Positions 1 to 9,183 are shown, numbered from the stretch's first letter. The stretch: DNA of 64,000 nt from Variovorax boronicumulans (GCF_029892485.1 NZ_JARXVG010000008.1:232748-296747), one strand, 5' to 3'. The notes: generated by a model not told the origin, from the sequence alone. Program-made: numbers and translations.

Positions 1-643
1 CGACGATGGGCCCCATGAGCGCACCCGCCAGTGCAGCGAGCGCCGCACCGAGCAGGAACACGCCGTTGAAGATGCGGCCCACGCGCACGCCCATGAGCTC
101 GGCCATCGGCCGGTCGGACGCGCCCGCGCGCACCCGCATGCCGATGCGCGTGTGGTTCACCAGGAGGTAGAGCGCGAGCGCCACCAGCAGCCCGCCGACG
201 AGGATCACGAGGCGGTAGGCCGGGTAGGGCAGGCCGTCCATCAGGTTCACCGGACCCGAGAGCGCGGCGGGCGTCGGCGCCATCACGGGCGAGGGGCCCC
301 AGGCCATCGTCACGATGTCGTCGGCGACCAGGATCACGCCGAAGGTGGCGAGCACCTGCGCGAGGTGGTCGCGCGTGTAGAGGCGACGCATCAGCAGCAC
401 TTCGAGCAGCAGCGCCACCACCACAGTGACCGCCACCGCAATGACGATGGCCGCCGCGAACGAGCCGGTGCGCGTGTGCGCCTCGGCCGCCACGTAGGCG
501 CCCGCCATGAACAGCGAGCCATGCGCGAGGTTCAGCACGTCCATGATGCCGAACACCAGCGTGAGGCCCGCCGCCAGCAGGAACAGCATCAGGCCGTAGC
601 CGAGGCCGTTGAGCAGCTGCTCGAGAACGAGGATGCCGCTCAC
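1..643 (-). CDS. livH: Branched-chain amino acid type ABC transporter permease LivH (C-terminus cut by window edge)
   Basis: Inner-membrane permease of a HAAT-family ABC importer. About 214 residues are present of roughly 290-300 usual for the family; the frame is open to the window edge. The translation starts VSGILVLEQLLNGLGYGLML and continues through a segment typical of LivH (LTLVFGIMDVLNLAHGSLFM), with several hydrophobic helices and the conserved RAGASDRPMAELMGV loop. The start is a GTG whose last bases form the stop of the upstream binding-protein gene (GTGA overlap), so the two are translationally coupled. The other permease and the ATPases should lie to the left of the window. The family is clear; the substrate is not (these systems also carry aromatic acids, urea or amides). 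Confidence 0.93.
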   Translation of the reverse strand, partial: MSGILVLEQLLNGLGYGLMLFLLAAGLTLVFGIMDVLNLAHGSLFMAGAYVAAEAHTRTGSFAAAIVIAVAVTVVVALLLEVLLMRRLYTRDHLAQVLATFGVILVADDIVTMAWGPSPVMAPTPAALSGPVNLMDGLPYPAYRLVILVGGLLVALALYLLVNHTRIGMRVRAGASDRPMAELMGVRVGRIFNGVFLLGAALAALAGALMGPIV

Positions 644-1845
644 TTGAGGGCGCACTTGTCGGCGTACGAGTCGCCGTAGTTCGTGAGAACCGTGTTGATC
701 AGCTTGTTCGTGACCTTGCCCTGTGCATCCTTGCCGATCACGCGCAGGTAGAAGTTCTCGATCGGGTAGTGGTTGTTCGCGTACTTGAAGTTGCCGCGCG
801 TCGAGGCGTAGTTGGCCTTCTTCAACGCGACGACCACGGCTTCGCGGTTCTGCGCGTTGCCGCCCGACTGCTTGACGGCCGCATCCATCGCGAGGATCGC
901 GTCATAGGCCTGCGCCGCGTACACCGACGGGTAGCGGCCGTTGTATTCCTTGCGGAACGCGGCTACGAACGCCTTGTTGGCAGGGTTGTCCAGGTCGTGT
1001 GCCCAGTGCGAGGTGTTGAACAAACCGAGCATCGGCTCGCCCACGGCGCCGATCACGTCCTCGTCGGCCGAAAAGCCGCTGGTCACGAGCGTGATGTCCT
1101 TAGACAGGCCCGCGCCCACGAACTGCTTGATGAAGTTGATGCCCATCGCGCCGGGCAGGAAGAAGTAGATCGAGTCGGGCTTGGCCGCGCGCAACTGCGC
1201 GAGTTCGGCGGCGTAGTCGATCTGGCCGAGCTTGGTGTAGAGCTCGTCGGCCACCTGGCCCTTGAACTGGCGCTTGAAGCCGCCCAGCGCATCCTTGCCG
1301 GCGGGGTAGTTGGGGGCGATGAGCACGGTCTTCTTGAAGCCGCGATCCTGCGCGAACTTGCCTGCGGCCTCGTGGAACTGGTCGTTCTGGTAAGCGGTGC
1401 CGAAGAAATACGCATTGCACTGTGCACCGGCAAACTGGCTCGGGCCGGCGTTGGCCGAGAGGTACGGCACCTTGGCGTTGAAGAGCGTGGGGCCGACGGC
1501 CAGCGCCACGTTGGAGCCGATGGGGCCGCTGAAGATGTCGATCTTGTCGCGCTGGATCATGCGGTCGACCAGCTGCTTGGCCTGGTCGGGGCTGCCGGCC
1601 ATGTCGGCCTGCACGAATTCCACGTCTTGTCCGCCGAGCTTGCCGTTCAATTGCTTGATGCCGAGCGCGAAACCGTCGCGCGCCTCGGCGCCCAACGCTG
1701 CGAAAGGCCCCGAGATGTCGAGGGCCAAACCCACCTTCACGGGGGCGGCCATGGCCGACGCCGCGGTACCAAGGGCTGCGCCGCAGAGCAGCAGCGAGAG
1801 CAGGGTGCGCGGCAGCGCGGGCGACTTCGGGGACAGGTGGCTCAT
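640..1845 (-). CDS. ABC transporter substrate-binding protein, LivJ/LivK type (Peripla_BP_6)
   Basis: Periplasmic ligand-binding protein of 401 residues, normal length for the family. It has a cleavable signal peptide (hydrophobic stretch about residues 14-33, likely cleavage after ASAMA), then KVGLALDISGPFAALG, the opening strand and ligand loop of type I periplasmic binding folds. It overlaps the permease gene by four bases and is the first gene of the operon. A sigma70-like promoter lies about 86 bases upstream. The ligand cannot be read from the sequence. Homologues in Burkholderiales transport branched-chain amino acids but also aromatic or short-chain acids. Confidence 0.95.
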   Translation of the reverse strand: MSHLSPKSPALPRTLLSLLLCGAALGTAASAMAAPVKVGLALDISGPFAALGAEARDGFALGIKQLNGKLGGQDVEFVQADMAGSPDQAKQLVDRMIQRDKIDIFSGPIGSNVALAVGPTLFNAKVPYLSANAGPSQFAGAQCNAYFFGTAYQNDQFHEAAGKFAQDRGFKKTVLIAPNYPAGKDALGGFKRQFKGQVADELYTKLGQIDYAAELAQLRAAKPDSIYFFLPGAMGINFIKQFVGAGLSKDITLVTSGFSADEDVIGAVGEPMLGLFNTSHWAHDLDNPANKAFVAAFRKEYNGRYPSVYAAQAYDAILAMDAAVKQSGGNAQNREAVVVALKKANYASTRGNFKYANNHYPIENFYLRVIGKDAQGKVTNKLINTVLTNYGDSYADKCALK

Positions 1846-1930
1846 GGATTCTCCGAGGGAGGAAGGATGAAACGAGGCACCGGCACCGCCTTATGCAGCA
1901 CCGACGACATCGAACCGTTGATAGCTAAAT

Positions 1931-1958
1931 ACTTTAACCATAAACGATTCAGTGTCAA
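1931..1958 (-). promoter_or_regulatory. Candidate sigma70 promoter of the liv-type operon
   Basis: Read on the minus strand, a perfect -35 hexamer TTGACA (1953-1958) is followed after 16 bases by TAAAGT (1931-1936), which matches 4 of 6 bases of the -10 consensus. The block is noticeably AT-richer than the flanks and lies about 86 bases before the binding-protein start. No operator was recognised. The prediction rests on sequence match only. Confidence 0.5.
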
Positions 1959-2038
1959 CGGTGCTAGCACGAATGGTGCCAGTGGATCGCGTCACTTCCT
2001 GGTGCGCGGACCCCGTTTTTCAGGGGCCGAACGCCCGT

Positions 2039-2278
2039 TCAGCCGAAGGGATTGGCGGTCGCAAACCAGAGGCCGATGCCGGTGGCGATGATGAATGCGC
2101 CGTCGGTCACGCCCGCGATCAGGAAGAACTTGGTCTGCAACACGTCGACCATCTCGGGCTGGCGCGCGGTGCTCTCGAGGAACTTCTGGCCGACCAGTCC
2201 GATGCCCAGGCACGAGCCGAGCGCCGCGATGCCGATCAGCAGGGCGACTGCGAGGGGAAGGACGTTGAAGCCGGTCAT
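2039..2278 (-). CDS. atpE: Orphan F-type ATP synthase subunit c (proteolipid)
   Basis: A 79-residue proteolipid with two transmembrane helices joined by the polar loop ARQPE (residues 38-42), the hallmark of F0 subunit c. The first helix has the glycine-rich packing face (GIAALGSCLGIGLVG). The second carries Asp59, aligned with the proton-carrying Asp61 of E. coli subunit c, so the ion-binding carboxylate is present. The start was set at MTGFNV because AGGAG lies 8 bases upstream; longer frames begin with non-homologous residues. No other ATP synthase gene is nearby: the neighbours are a liv-type transporter and a cytochrome peroxidase. It is presumably a second copy in addition to the gene in the main atp operon. 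Confidence 0.9.
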   Translation of the reverse strand: MTGFNVLPLAVALLIGIAALGSCLGIGLVGQKFLESTARQPEMVDVLQTKFFLIAGVTDGAFIIATGIGLWFATANPFG

Positions 2279-2370
2279 GGTGTTTTCTCCTGGTGGTTGG
2301 TTGATCGATGGAGGTACTTTCCCGCAACGGGTGCGCACGGTCCATGACGTGGGAGGTCATCGGCGTGGCG

Positions 2371-2402
2371 AAAAAAAAGCCGGCCGCTGGGAAGCGGCCG
2401 GC
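2371..2402 (-). terminator. Rho-independent terminator downstream of the di-heme peroxidase gene
   Basis: Perfect 10-bp stem GCCGGCCGCT/AGCGGCCGGC with a 4-base loop, followed on the minus strand by eight T residues. It lies 23 bases after the stop of the peroxidase gene and also separates it from the orphan subunit c gene. Confidence 0.88.
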
Positions 2403-2424
2403 CATTCACGGGAGCGTCAGCGCG

Positions 2425-5400
2425 TCAGGGGAGCTGTGTCCAGGCCTGGTTCGTGCCGCCATTGCAGGTCCAGGTGATCAGCGCCGTGTCCTGCGTTGTC
2501 GAGCTGTTCGGCACGTCGAGGCACGAACCCGAGGCGCGGTTCTTGAGGGCGCCGCCCACCAGGCTCCACTGCGTCGTGTCGCCGGCCGAGCAGGCCAGTT
2601 GCACCACCGCCGCGTTCGTCGTCGCGGTGCCGCTTTGCGCCAGGCACAGGCCGCTGTGCTCGGCCTTGAACTGCACGTAGCCGCCCGTGAGGCTCGTCAC
2701 CGTGAACTTCTCGTTGTTTGCAGTGCCGCACGGCCACTGCACCGCCGTCGCGCCGCTGGCGGTCGATACGCCCTTGATGTTCACGCACAGGTTGCTGAGG
2801 TTCGAACGGATGCGCGTGACCGTAGGCGTCGGATCGCTGTCCTGCGACCGCACGTACTCGCGAATCGCCACCACGTCCGCGGGCGGCAGGCTGCTGGCGT
2901 TGCCGTGGCCGCTGGCGAGCACGTCCTGCAGCGTGGCCGCCTGGCCGTTGTGGAAGAAGGCCGCGGTGTTCCAGGTGCCCAGCAATGTCGGCGTGTCGAA
3001 GCCCACGCCCGCCAGCGGCTGGTTCATGCCCTTGCCCGACGAGAGCTGGATGGTGCCCACGTCGTGCCGCTGTCCGTCGCGGAAGGTGGCGCCGGTGTGG
3101 CAGGTCACGCACTGCGCCGAGGCGAACAGTGCCTGGCCCCGCGCCGCGTCGACGCTGAGGCTGCCGTCGGCGTTGCGCGCCGGGCTGCGCATGTACTTGT
3201 TCAGCGAGGTCAGGTAGGCCGCGAGATCGTCCAGCTGCGCGTTCTTGCCGGCCTTGGGCGCACCCAGCGGATCGGAAGTGGCCGCGAAGTCCGCATTGCT
3301 CAGGAAGCCGGTGCCGCCGAACTCGTTGCGGATGTCGTTCTCGAAGTCCTGCACCTCGTCGAAGTTGGCCGTCCAGTGCAGCTTGCCGTGGCCCAAGCCC
3401 CGTCGGCCCATGAGGCTGATGGTGCGGCGCAGTCCCTCTCCGCGCTGGGTGAAGTCCCACACCATGCCGTCGTCGCCGGCATCCGCATGGCAGCTCGCGC
3501 AGGAGATGTAGTTGTCCTTGCTCATGCGGCGGTCGGAGGCGTTGTAGAACACCTGCTTGCCGCGCAGCGCCGCGGCCGACATCGGCTCCTGCGCGACCGT
3601 CGAGACGTTCTGCAGGAAGATCGGTGCCGCCGTCTCCGAAGCCAGCACTGAGGCCACGTCGTGCACCGACACCGAGCGCGCGAGGAAGTTGTTGACGAAG
3701 AGGCGCTTCCTCGTCGCGTCCAGGTACAGCCCGTGCGGCGCACTGCTGGCGTTGATCTCGCCCCGCACCGAGCGGCTGTACGGATCGACGATGGCCACGC
3801 GGTTGCCCTCCATCTGGGCCACGAACAGGTAGTCGCCCGACGGAGAGAACAACGCGGCGCGCGCGGGTGCGCGGTCGTCGAAGTCGATCTGCTCGGCGAA
3901 CACTTCCGCGGCCGTCTGCAGGTTGACCTGCGAGAGGATGGAACGCACCGTCTGGTCGTGCGACAGGTTGGCGCCGTCCCTGAACTTGCCGCGCACGATG
4001 TTGTCCTTCTTCGAAGGCAGCACCGCCCGCGTGCCGTCCGGCGAAATGACCACCTGGCTCAGGTAGTTGGCCACGCCGCGCGCACGGCTCTCGGTGTCCA
4101 CCGTGGTGGTGTCCACCGGCAGTGCGATGGTGGTCATCGCGCTCATGCTCTGCAGGTTCACCTTGTGCAGCTGGCCGCCCGTCATCTTCGACTTGAAGCG
4201 GGTGACATAGGCCACCTGCGCGTCGGAGTTGACGGCAATGCCGCGCAGGTTGCCTTCGAGCGCGACCGCACCGGTGGTGGCGCCATTGCTCGGGTCGAAG
4301 CTCATCAGCACCGACTTGCTCTCCAGCGTCAGCAGGCCCTTGGCGCCGTCGGGCGTGAAGGCCACGCCATAGGGGCCGCTGCCGTAGGCCAGCGGCACGG
4401 TGGCCGAGACGCTGCCGTCGGCCGCGCTCAGCGCCACCAGCTTGTCCTCACCCTGCACCGTGACCCAGATGCGGCCATCGGGGCCCACGGCCAGCGTCTT
4501 CGGCTCGTCGCCCACGCGCACTTCCCAGCGCTTGGCCAGGGTCTGCGCGTCGATGGCGGCGACCGTGCCGCTGTCGGGGTTGACCGAGTACACCGAGTTC
4601 GCATCGCCCGCGATGTTGGTGGTGTGCGTGGGCGCTCGCGCCGTGGTCGGGACGATCACGGTGAGGTTGTAGGTGTAGAAGGTCTCGCGGCCGTTCGCAT
4701 CCTTCACCGTCAGCGTCACCGTGAAGTGGCCGGGGCGCGTGTAGGTGTAGGTGTAGTTCGGCTGACTCGAGTAGGCGGTCTGCGTGCCGTCGCCGAAGTT
4801 CCAGCGGAACTGCGCGCCGCCGCTGCCGAGCGTGCCGGGATTGAACACCAGCTGGCCGTTGACGAGCTTCGGCCCGCCGCCGATGCCGGGGTCGCCGATG
4901 ATGGCCTGGCCGCGCAGCGTGTTCACCTCGGTGTCGGACAGCACGCGGCCGTAGACGCGCACCTCCGCCAGCGTGCCCTTGAAGAGCGCGGTGTTGCCCT
5001 GGATCTGGCCCAGAACATTGAACTTGTTCGACAGGCCCTTGGTGCCCGTGAGGCCCGCGGAGGTGGTCTTCACGCCGTCGACGTACACCGCCTGCGCGCC
5101 CGAAGCCGCATCGCGCGTGAGCACCACGTGGTGCCAGTTGCCGTCGTTCACCGCCGCGGTGGAAGCGGTGCCGCCGTCATTGCCGACCGACAGCTTGATG
5201 CGCCCATTGGTGTCCAGCCAGCCCCAGAACACATCGTCCGCGCCGCTGGGCTGGTCGCGCCCGAAGATGCCGGGCGCGGTCCACGAGTTCGCACTGCCCG
5301 CCTGCGTGGTCTTCATGTAGAAGCTCAGCGATGCGGTACCGCCGAGCACGGTGGCCACGGAATCGTTCTTCAGCGGCACACCGGCGGTGCGGTTCGCGAA

Positions 5401-7146
5401 GCTCATGCCGATGCTCTCGAACGCGTCGCCCGAGGCCGGCGTGCCGCCGTTGTTGCCGATCTGGTCCGAGAGGTTGCCCGCCAGCGTCCAGTAGTGCATC
5501 AGGTTGATATCGGTCGCATTGCCGGTGTTGAAGGTCGAGCGGTAGTCCGCGCCGATGGCGTTGCCCGCATAGTCCTTCACGCCGTTGGCCGGCAGGAACA
5601 CCTCGTAGCTCGTGCCCGGTTGCAGCGGCTGCGCGGGATGGAAGTTGACGATGCCCAGTTGCACGCTGTAGGTGCCCGCCAGCGTGTTGCCGCCCACCGG
5701 CCGCACGATGAAGGTGTTGGCGTTCACGCTCTCGGGCCGGATGTTGTCCGTCATGCCGAGGCCGATGCGCGAGGTCAGTGCCTGCTGCTTCGCGCCGTTG
5801 GCGGGCGAGACCTGCTTGACTTCGGGCTTGGTGATGTCGGGGTCGACCGAATGCACGACGAAGCCGCTGCCCGAGCCGTGGTCGTTGCCCACGAAGACGA
5901 GGTTGCCGAACATTGCGACCTGGCCGTTGTCCGAATGCGTGAAGTTCGGGTCGTCCTCGCGAAGGATGCTGCCGCGGCCCACCTCGACGTGGTTGAGCGG
6001 ATTGCTCACGTCCACCTTGTGGATGCGGGTCTGCGCGCCCTGGATCACGTAGTTGTCCTGCGTGGCGCAATAGAGCTGCTCGTCGATGACCAGCCGGTTG
6101 TCCTCGGCCACGAAGCGCGAGCGGTCGGAGAGGTCGTAGCTGTACATCTTGGCGCCGCTGTTGCGCGTGGAGACGTGCAGGTTCCTGCCGTCGAAGCAGG
6201 TTGCGTAATAGAACGGCGTGGTGCCCACGATGGAGTCGAGCACCTTGGGGTTGAGCGGATCGGAGATGTCCAGGCTCGCGAAGCCGCCGTTGCTTTCCAT
6301 CGCGGTCAGCACCATGTGGTTGCCCATCGTGAAGATCGGGCCGATGCGGAAACCGCCGAGCTCGCCGGTGGGCACCGGGTTGGGTTTGCCGGCGCCTCGG
6401 TTCGCGACCACGGCGTTCGCGGGGTCGCTGGCATCGACGATGAAGATGCCCCGGCCTGCCGAGGCCACGTACAGGTAGGGCGCCTGCCACCAGAGCTGCC
6501 AGGCCACGTTCTCGTAGTCGCCGGCGTTGACGCCGGGAAGCGCCAGCTTCTTGACCTGCTTGATGTCGTTGACGTCGGTGAAGTCCCAGAACTCCACGCC
6601 GTTGATGCTGGGCAGCACCACGTAGGTCTTGCCGCCGATCTTGGCGGTGCCGAAGGAGTGCGTCTCGCGGAACTCCTTGGTGCGACCACCTGTAGCGTCA
6701 TCGGGCTCGTAGATCTTCTTGGCGAGCCGGATCTGGCGCGGGTTCGACACGTCGTACAGCAGGAAGCCGCCCGGGCCGAGGCCGCTGTCCGGCGCGAAGG
6801 AGGTGAGGAAGTAGCCGTTGACCATGATGCCGGCATTCATGCCGTAGTCCTTGCGGCCCGGGTAGGTGGCGGGCACCTCGCGCGACTCGTAGGCGCTGCT
6901 GTGCGCCGGATCGAGCGGGTGGGCAGGGCTCGTGATCATCGACACCGGCTTGAACAGTTCCGCCGAGGTGTAGGTGAGGTTGCCCAGGCCCGGCCCCTGC
7001 AGCGGGAGCGGGTCGGCGACGGCCGCGGAGACCGCCGTCGCCATGTTGCTCAGGGTCGTCATCGGACTGACCCCGGTGATTGCCGCGTGCGTCAGCAGAG
7101 TGACGAACGGCACCATCAATGCCATCAGGTAATACCGGATCTTCAT
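2425..7146 (-). CDS. Exported multidomain di-heme cytochrome c peroxidase with beta-propeller, LamG, PKD and ricin-type lectin regions
   Basis: A 1573-residue protein, far longer than classical di-heme peroxidases (about 330-450 residues). Order from the N-terminus: signal peptide or anchor (residues 1-25, MKIRYYLMALMVPFVTLLTH); an LVIVD-type propeller-like region (about 95-510); an Ig-like/Big_5-like segment (about 450-550); a LamG/concanavalin-like domain (about 560-735); a PKD domain (about 760-830, with FRWNFGDGTQT); a YVTN-type propeller (about 845-1180); a peroxidase domain with two haem c motifs, CASCH near residue 1216 and CVTCH near 1346; and a C-terminal ricin B-type carbohydrate-binding region (about 1440-1573, repeated QW motifs). 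The start has GGAGG at good spacing. Likely periplasmic or secreted. Domain limits are estimates by eye. It is monocistronic with its own terminator. Function is inferred as oxidation of, or electron transfer to, a surface or extracellular polymer. Confidence 0.85.
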   Translation of the reverse strand: MKIRYYLMALMVPFVTLLTHAAITGVSPMTTLSNMATAVSAAVADPLPLQGPGLGNLTYTSAELFKPVSMITSPAHPLDPAHSSAYESREVPATYPGRKDYGMNAGIMVNGYFLTSFAPDSGLGPGGFLLYDVSNPRQIRLAKKIYEPDDATGGRTKEFRETHSFGTAKIGGKTYVVLPSINGVEFWDFTDVNDIKQVKKLALPGVNAGDYENVAWQLWWQAPYLYVASAGRGIFIVDASDPANAVVANRGAGKPNPVPTGELGGFRIGPIFTMGNHMVLTAMESNGGFASLDISDPLNPKVLDSIVGTTPFYYATCFDGRNLHVSTRNSGAKMYSYDLSDRSRFVAEDNRLVIDEQLYCATQDNYVIQGAQTRIHKVDVSNPLNHVEVGRGSILREDDPNFTHSDNGQVAMFGNLVFVGNDHGSGSGFVVHSVDPDITKPEVKQVSPANGAKQQALTSRIGLGMTDNIRPESVNANTFIVRPVGGNTLAGTYSVQLGIVNFHPAQPLQPGTSYEVFLPANGVKDYAGNAIGADYRSTFNTGNATDINLMHYWTLAGNLSDQIGNNGGTPASGDAFESIGMSFANRTAGVPLKNDSVATVLGGTASLSFYMKTTQAGSANSWTAPGIFGRDQPSGADDVFWGWLDTNGRIKLSVGNDGGTASTAAVNDGNWHHVVLTRDAASGAQAVYVDGVKTTSAGLTGTKGLSNKFNVLGQIQGNTALFKGTLAEVRVYGRVLSDTEVNTLRGQAIIGDPGIGGGPKLVNGQLVFNPGTLGSGGAQFRWNFGDGTQTAYSSQPNYTYTYTRPGHFTVTLTVKDANGRETFYTYNLTVIVPTTARAPTHTTNIAGDANSVYSVNPDSGTVAAIDAQTLAKRWEVRVGDEPKTLAVGPDGRIWVTVQGEDKLVALSAADGSVSATVPLAYGSGPYGVAFTPDGAKGLLTLESKSVLMSFDPSNGATTGAVALEGNLRGIAVNSDAQVAYVTRFKSKMTGGQLHKVNLQSMSAMTTIALPVDTTTVDTESRARGVANYLSQVVISPDGTRAVLPSKKDNIVRGKFRDGANLSHDQTVRSILSQVNLQTAAEVFAEQIDFDDRAPARAALFSPSGDYLFVAQMEGNRVAIVDPYSRSVRGEINASSAPHGLYLDATRKRLFVNNFLARSVSVHDVASVLASETAAPIFLQNVSTVAQEPMSAAALRGKQVFYNASDRRMSKDNYISCASCHADAGDDGMVWDFTQRGEGLRRTISLMGRRGLGHGKLHWTANFDEVQDFENDIRNEFGGTGFLSNADFAATSDPLGAPKAGKNAQLDDLAAYLTSLNKYMRSPARNADGSLSVDAARGQALFASAQCVTCHTGATFRDGQRHDVGTIQLSSGKGMNQPLAGVGFDTPTLLGTWNTAAFFHNGQAATLQDVLASGHGNASSLPPADVVAIREYVRSQDSDPTPTVTRIRSNLSNLCVNIKGVSTASGATAVQWPCGTANNEKFTVTSLTGGYVQFKAEHSGLCLAQSGTATTNAAVVQLACSAGDTTQWSLVGGALKNRASGSCLDVPNSSTTQDTALITWTCNGGTNQAWTQLP

Positions 7147-7299
7147 CGTTGCCTCCAGGTTGTTGGAAGTTCGCAGGGGAACCCACTTACTCGTTTTTTC
7201 TCTGGCCCGACTTGCAAAGAAAGTGCGCGCGCAGGACGCACCCCGGCAGGCGACGGGTTCATCGCCTTCCGTCAAACCCTCTCCCTGACAGCAGCGGTG

Positions 7300-8160
7300 C
7301 TACTTGCCTTGCTTCGCGCCGCCCGATTCGTAGATGTCCAAGGCCGCCTCGGCGCTCGCGCCGCGGTGGATCATGGCCATCAGCGCACTGACCACCGCGG
7401 ACGGGTTACCGTGCTGGTAGACATTGCGTCCGTACACCATGCCGACCGCGCCCTGGTCCAGCAGCGTGCGCGAGCGCGCGAACACCTGCTGCAGGTCTTC
7501 ACGCCCGCCGCCGCGCACGAGCACGGGGCAGCGCGCGGCCTGTACCACGCGGTGGAACTCTTTCGGGTCGCTGGTCGGGTCGGCCTTGATGATGTCGGCG
7601 CCCATCTCGCGCGCGAGGCGCACCAGCGTCACGATCTTCTCGGCATCGCCATCGACCATGTAGCGGCTGCCGGGCGTCGGCGACTGCATCACCAGCGGCT
7701 CGATCATCAGCGGCATGCCGTAGCGGTCGCAGTCGGCGCGCACCCGCGCGATGTTCTGCACGCACTGGCGGAACAGGTCGGGTTCGTTCGGAAGCATGAA
7801 GAGGTTGACGACGACGCAGGCCGCGTCGCGTTGCACGGCGGGCAGCACCGGGTCGTGTTCGTTCTGCAGCTGGGCCCACATCACGCGGTGCAGCGTGGCG
7901 TTGTAGGGGTTGCCCATGTCGATGCGCATCACCAGCGCCGGCTTGTCGCGGCCCGGGCGGTCCTGCAGCAGGTCGGACTGGCCGTAGTTGAGTTGCAGTG
8001 CATCGGGGCCGGCGGCCACTAGCTTGTCGATGACCTGGGGCATGTCCTCCAGGCCGTCGAGGAACGAGGGCTCGTTGCACACGCCGTGATCGAGGGCGAT
8101 GTCCAGGCAGCGGCCGTTGGTGAGCAGGCGGTTGAGCCGTGCGGTCTTGTCTTTCGACAT
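7300..8160 (-). CDS. Class I aldolase of the DhnA/LsrF-LacD family
   Basis: A 286-residue TIM-barrel aldolase. It has the family N-terminal IALDHGV motif and the strand ADIIKADPT, in which Lys192 is the expected Schiff-base lysine; GADII(K)AD is typical of DhnA-type fructose-bisphosphate aldolase and LsrF. A phosphate-binding end is suggested by LVRGGGRED and GMVYGRNVY. AAGGAG precedes the ATG. It is the last gene of the leftward transport/reductase operon, 42 bases after the aldo/keto reductase. In this context it probably cleaves a phosphorylated ketose formed by the kinase and GlpD-like dehydrogenase of the divergent arm. The exact substrate is unknown, and a thiolase-like role as in LsrF is an alternative. 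Confidence 0.88.
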   Translation of the reverse strand: MSKDKTARLNRLLTNGRCLDIALDHGVCNEPSFLDGLEDMPQVIDKLVAAGPDALQLNYGQSDLLQDRPGRDKPALVMRIDMGNPYNATLHRVMWAQLQNEHDPVLPAVQRDAACVVVNLFMLPNEPDLFRQCVQNIARVRADCDRYGMPLMIEPLVMQSPTPGSRYMVDGDAEKIVTLVRLAREMGADIIKADPTSDPKEFHRVVQAARCPVLVRGGGREDLQQVFARSRTLLDQGAVGMVYGRNVYQHGNPSAVVSALMAMIHRGASAEAALDIYESGGAKQGK

Positions 8161-8202
8161 GGGAAAGAACTCCTTGTTGGGTCGGAAATGAAGAGAGGGC
8201 TA

Positions 8203-9183
8203 TCAGGCGAGCGCGGAGAGGTGGCGCTTCGCCGCGGCGTCGATCAGGCGCAGGGCTTCGTCGCTCAGCTCCACCGCACCGGCACCGGCGTTCTCGATGG
8301 CCTGCTGGCGCACGCGCGCGCCGCAGAGCGCGACCGCCACGGTGCCGCGCGCGACGGTCCACGCGATCATCATCTGGCCGAACGAACAGCCCAGCTTGGC
8401 GCGCAGGGGCTCGAGTTCTTCGAAGAAGGCCTTGAGCGTGGCGCGGTTGGCGGCGCTGAAGCGCGGGTTGGTGGCGCGCTGGTCGTCGCCCTTGAACTCG
8501 CGCTCGGGGTCGATGGGGCCGGCGAGCAGGCCGAGCGCTAGCGACGAGTAGCCGAGCACCGCGACGTTGTGCTCGCTGCACAAGGGCGCGAGCGTCGCCT
8601 CGATCTCGCGGTCGATCAGGCTGTAGCGCTCCTGCGCCGCATCGACCGGGCCGTAGCGCAGGTACTCGGCGAGCGTCTCGAGGCTCACGTTGCTCACGCC
8701 GATGGCGCGGATCTTTCCCTGCTTCTTGAGGTCGAGCAGCGCGTCCATGGTCTCGGCCACGGGCGTGGTGCTGTCCTGCCAGTGCGTGATGTAGAGGTCG
8801 ATGTAGTCGGTCTGCAGGCGCTTGAGGCTCTCTTCGCATTCATGGAAGATCGACTCGCGGCCGAGGAAGCGATACACCGGATGGCCGTCTTCTTCGAAGA
8901 AGTGCGTACCCTGTTGTGTGTGCCAGACGAGGCCGCATTTGGTGGCGATCACCGCCTCTTGCCGGCGCCCCTTGAGCGCGGTGCCGACGATGCTTTCGGA
9001 GCGGCCGAGGCCATAGGCCGGCGCGGTGTCGATCAGGTTCACGCCCGCATCGAGCGAGGCCTGGATGGCGATGACGGCAGCCGCGTTGTCCCCGCCGCCC
9101 CACATCCATCCGCCCATGGCCCAGGTGCCCAGGCCGATGGCCGAGCATTCGATGCCCGAGGGGCCCAGCGTTGTCTTCTTCAT
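8203..9183 (-). CDS. Aldo/keto reductase
   Basis: A 326-residue NADPH-dependent oxidoreductase of the AKR superfamily (YajO/YghZ-like branch). The catalytic tetrad is visible: Asp and Tyr in DTAPAYGLGRSE, Lys in IATKCGL and His in LYITHWQD. The cofactor-binding C-terminal region reads VALCGARVRQQ. Its ATG overlaps the permease stop (ATGA), so it is translationally coupled to the sugar importer. A plausible job is to reduce or oxidise an aldehyde or sugar intermediate of the imported carbohydrate. An open frame extends upstream across the permease gene in another frame, but the coupled start and family N-terminus (KTTLGPSGIECSAIGLGTW) fix this one. Confidence 0.93.
   Translation of the reverse strand: MKKTTLGPSGIECSAIGLGTWAMGGWMWGGGDNAAAVIAIQASLDAGVNLIDTAPAYGLGRSESIVGTALKGRRQEAVIATKCGLVWHTQQGTHFFEEDGHPVYRFLGRESIFHECEESLKRLQTDYIDLYITHWQDSTTPVAETMDALLDLKKQGKIRAIGVSNVSLETLAEYLRYGPVDAAQERYSLIDREIEATLAPLCSEHNVAVLGYSSLALGLLAGPIDPEREFKGDDQRATNPRFSAANRATLKAFFEELEPLRAKLGCSFGQMMIAWTVARGTVAVALCGARVRQQAIENAGAGAVELSDEALRLIDAAAKRHLSALA

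Noticed and set aside
2008..2028. Hairpin GGACCCC/GGGGCC downstream of the orphan subunit c gene
   Set aside because: The T-run lies in the loop, not after the stem on the minus strand, so it is not a usual rho-independent terminator.
7147..7299. Possible degenerate copy of the CTACTTTTCTTTG-type repeat between the peroxidase and aldolase genes
   Set aside because: Only loose similarity (ACTTACTCGTTTTTTC and TTGCAAAGAAAGTG); no inverted stem of useful length was found.
3661..8022. Very long open frames on the plus strand opposite the peroxidase and aldolase genes
   Set aside because: High-GC antisense frames of real genes are often open. The translations are arginine/histidine/valine-rich, have no domain and no ribosome-binding site.
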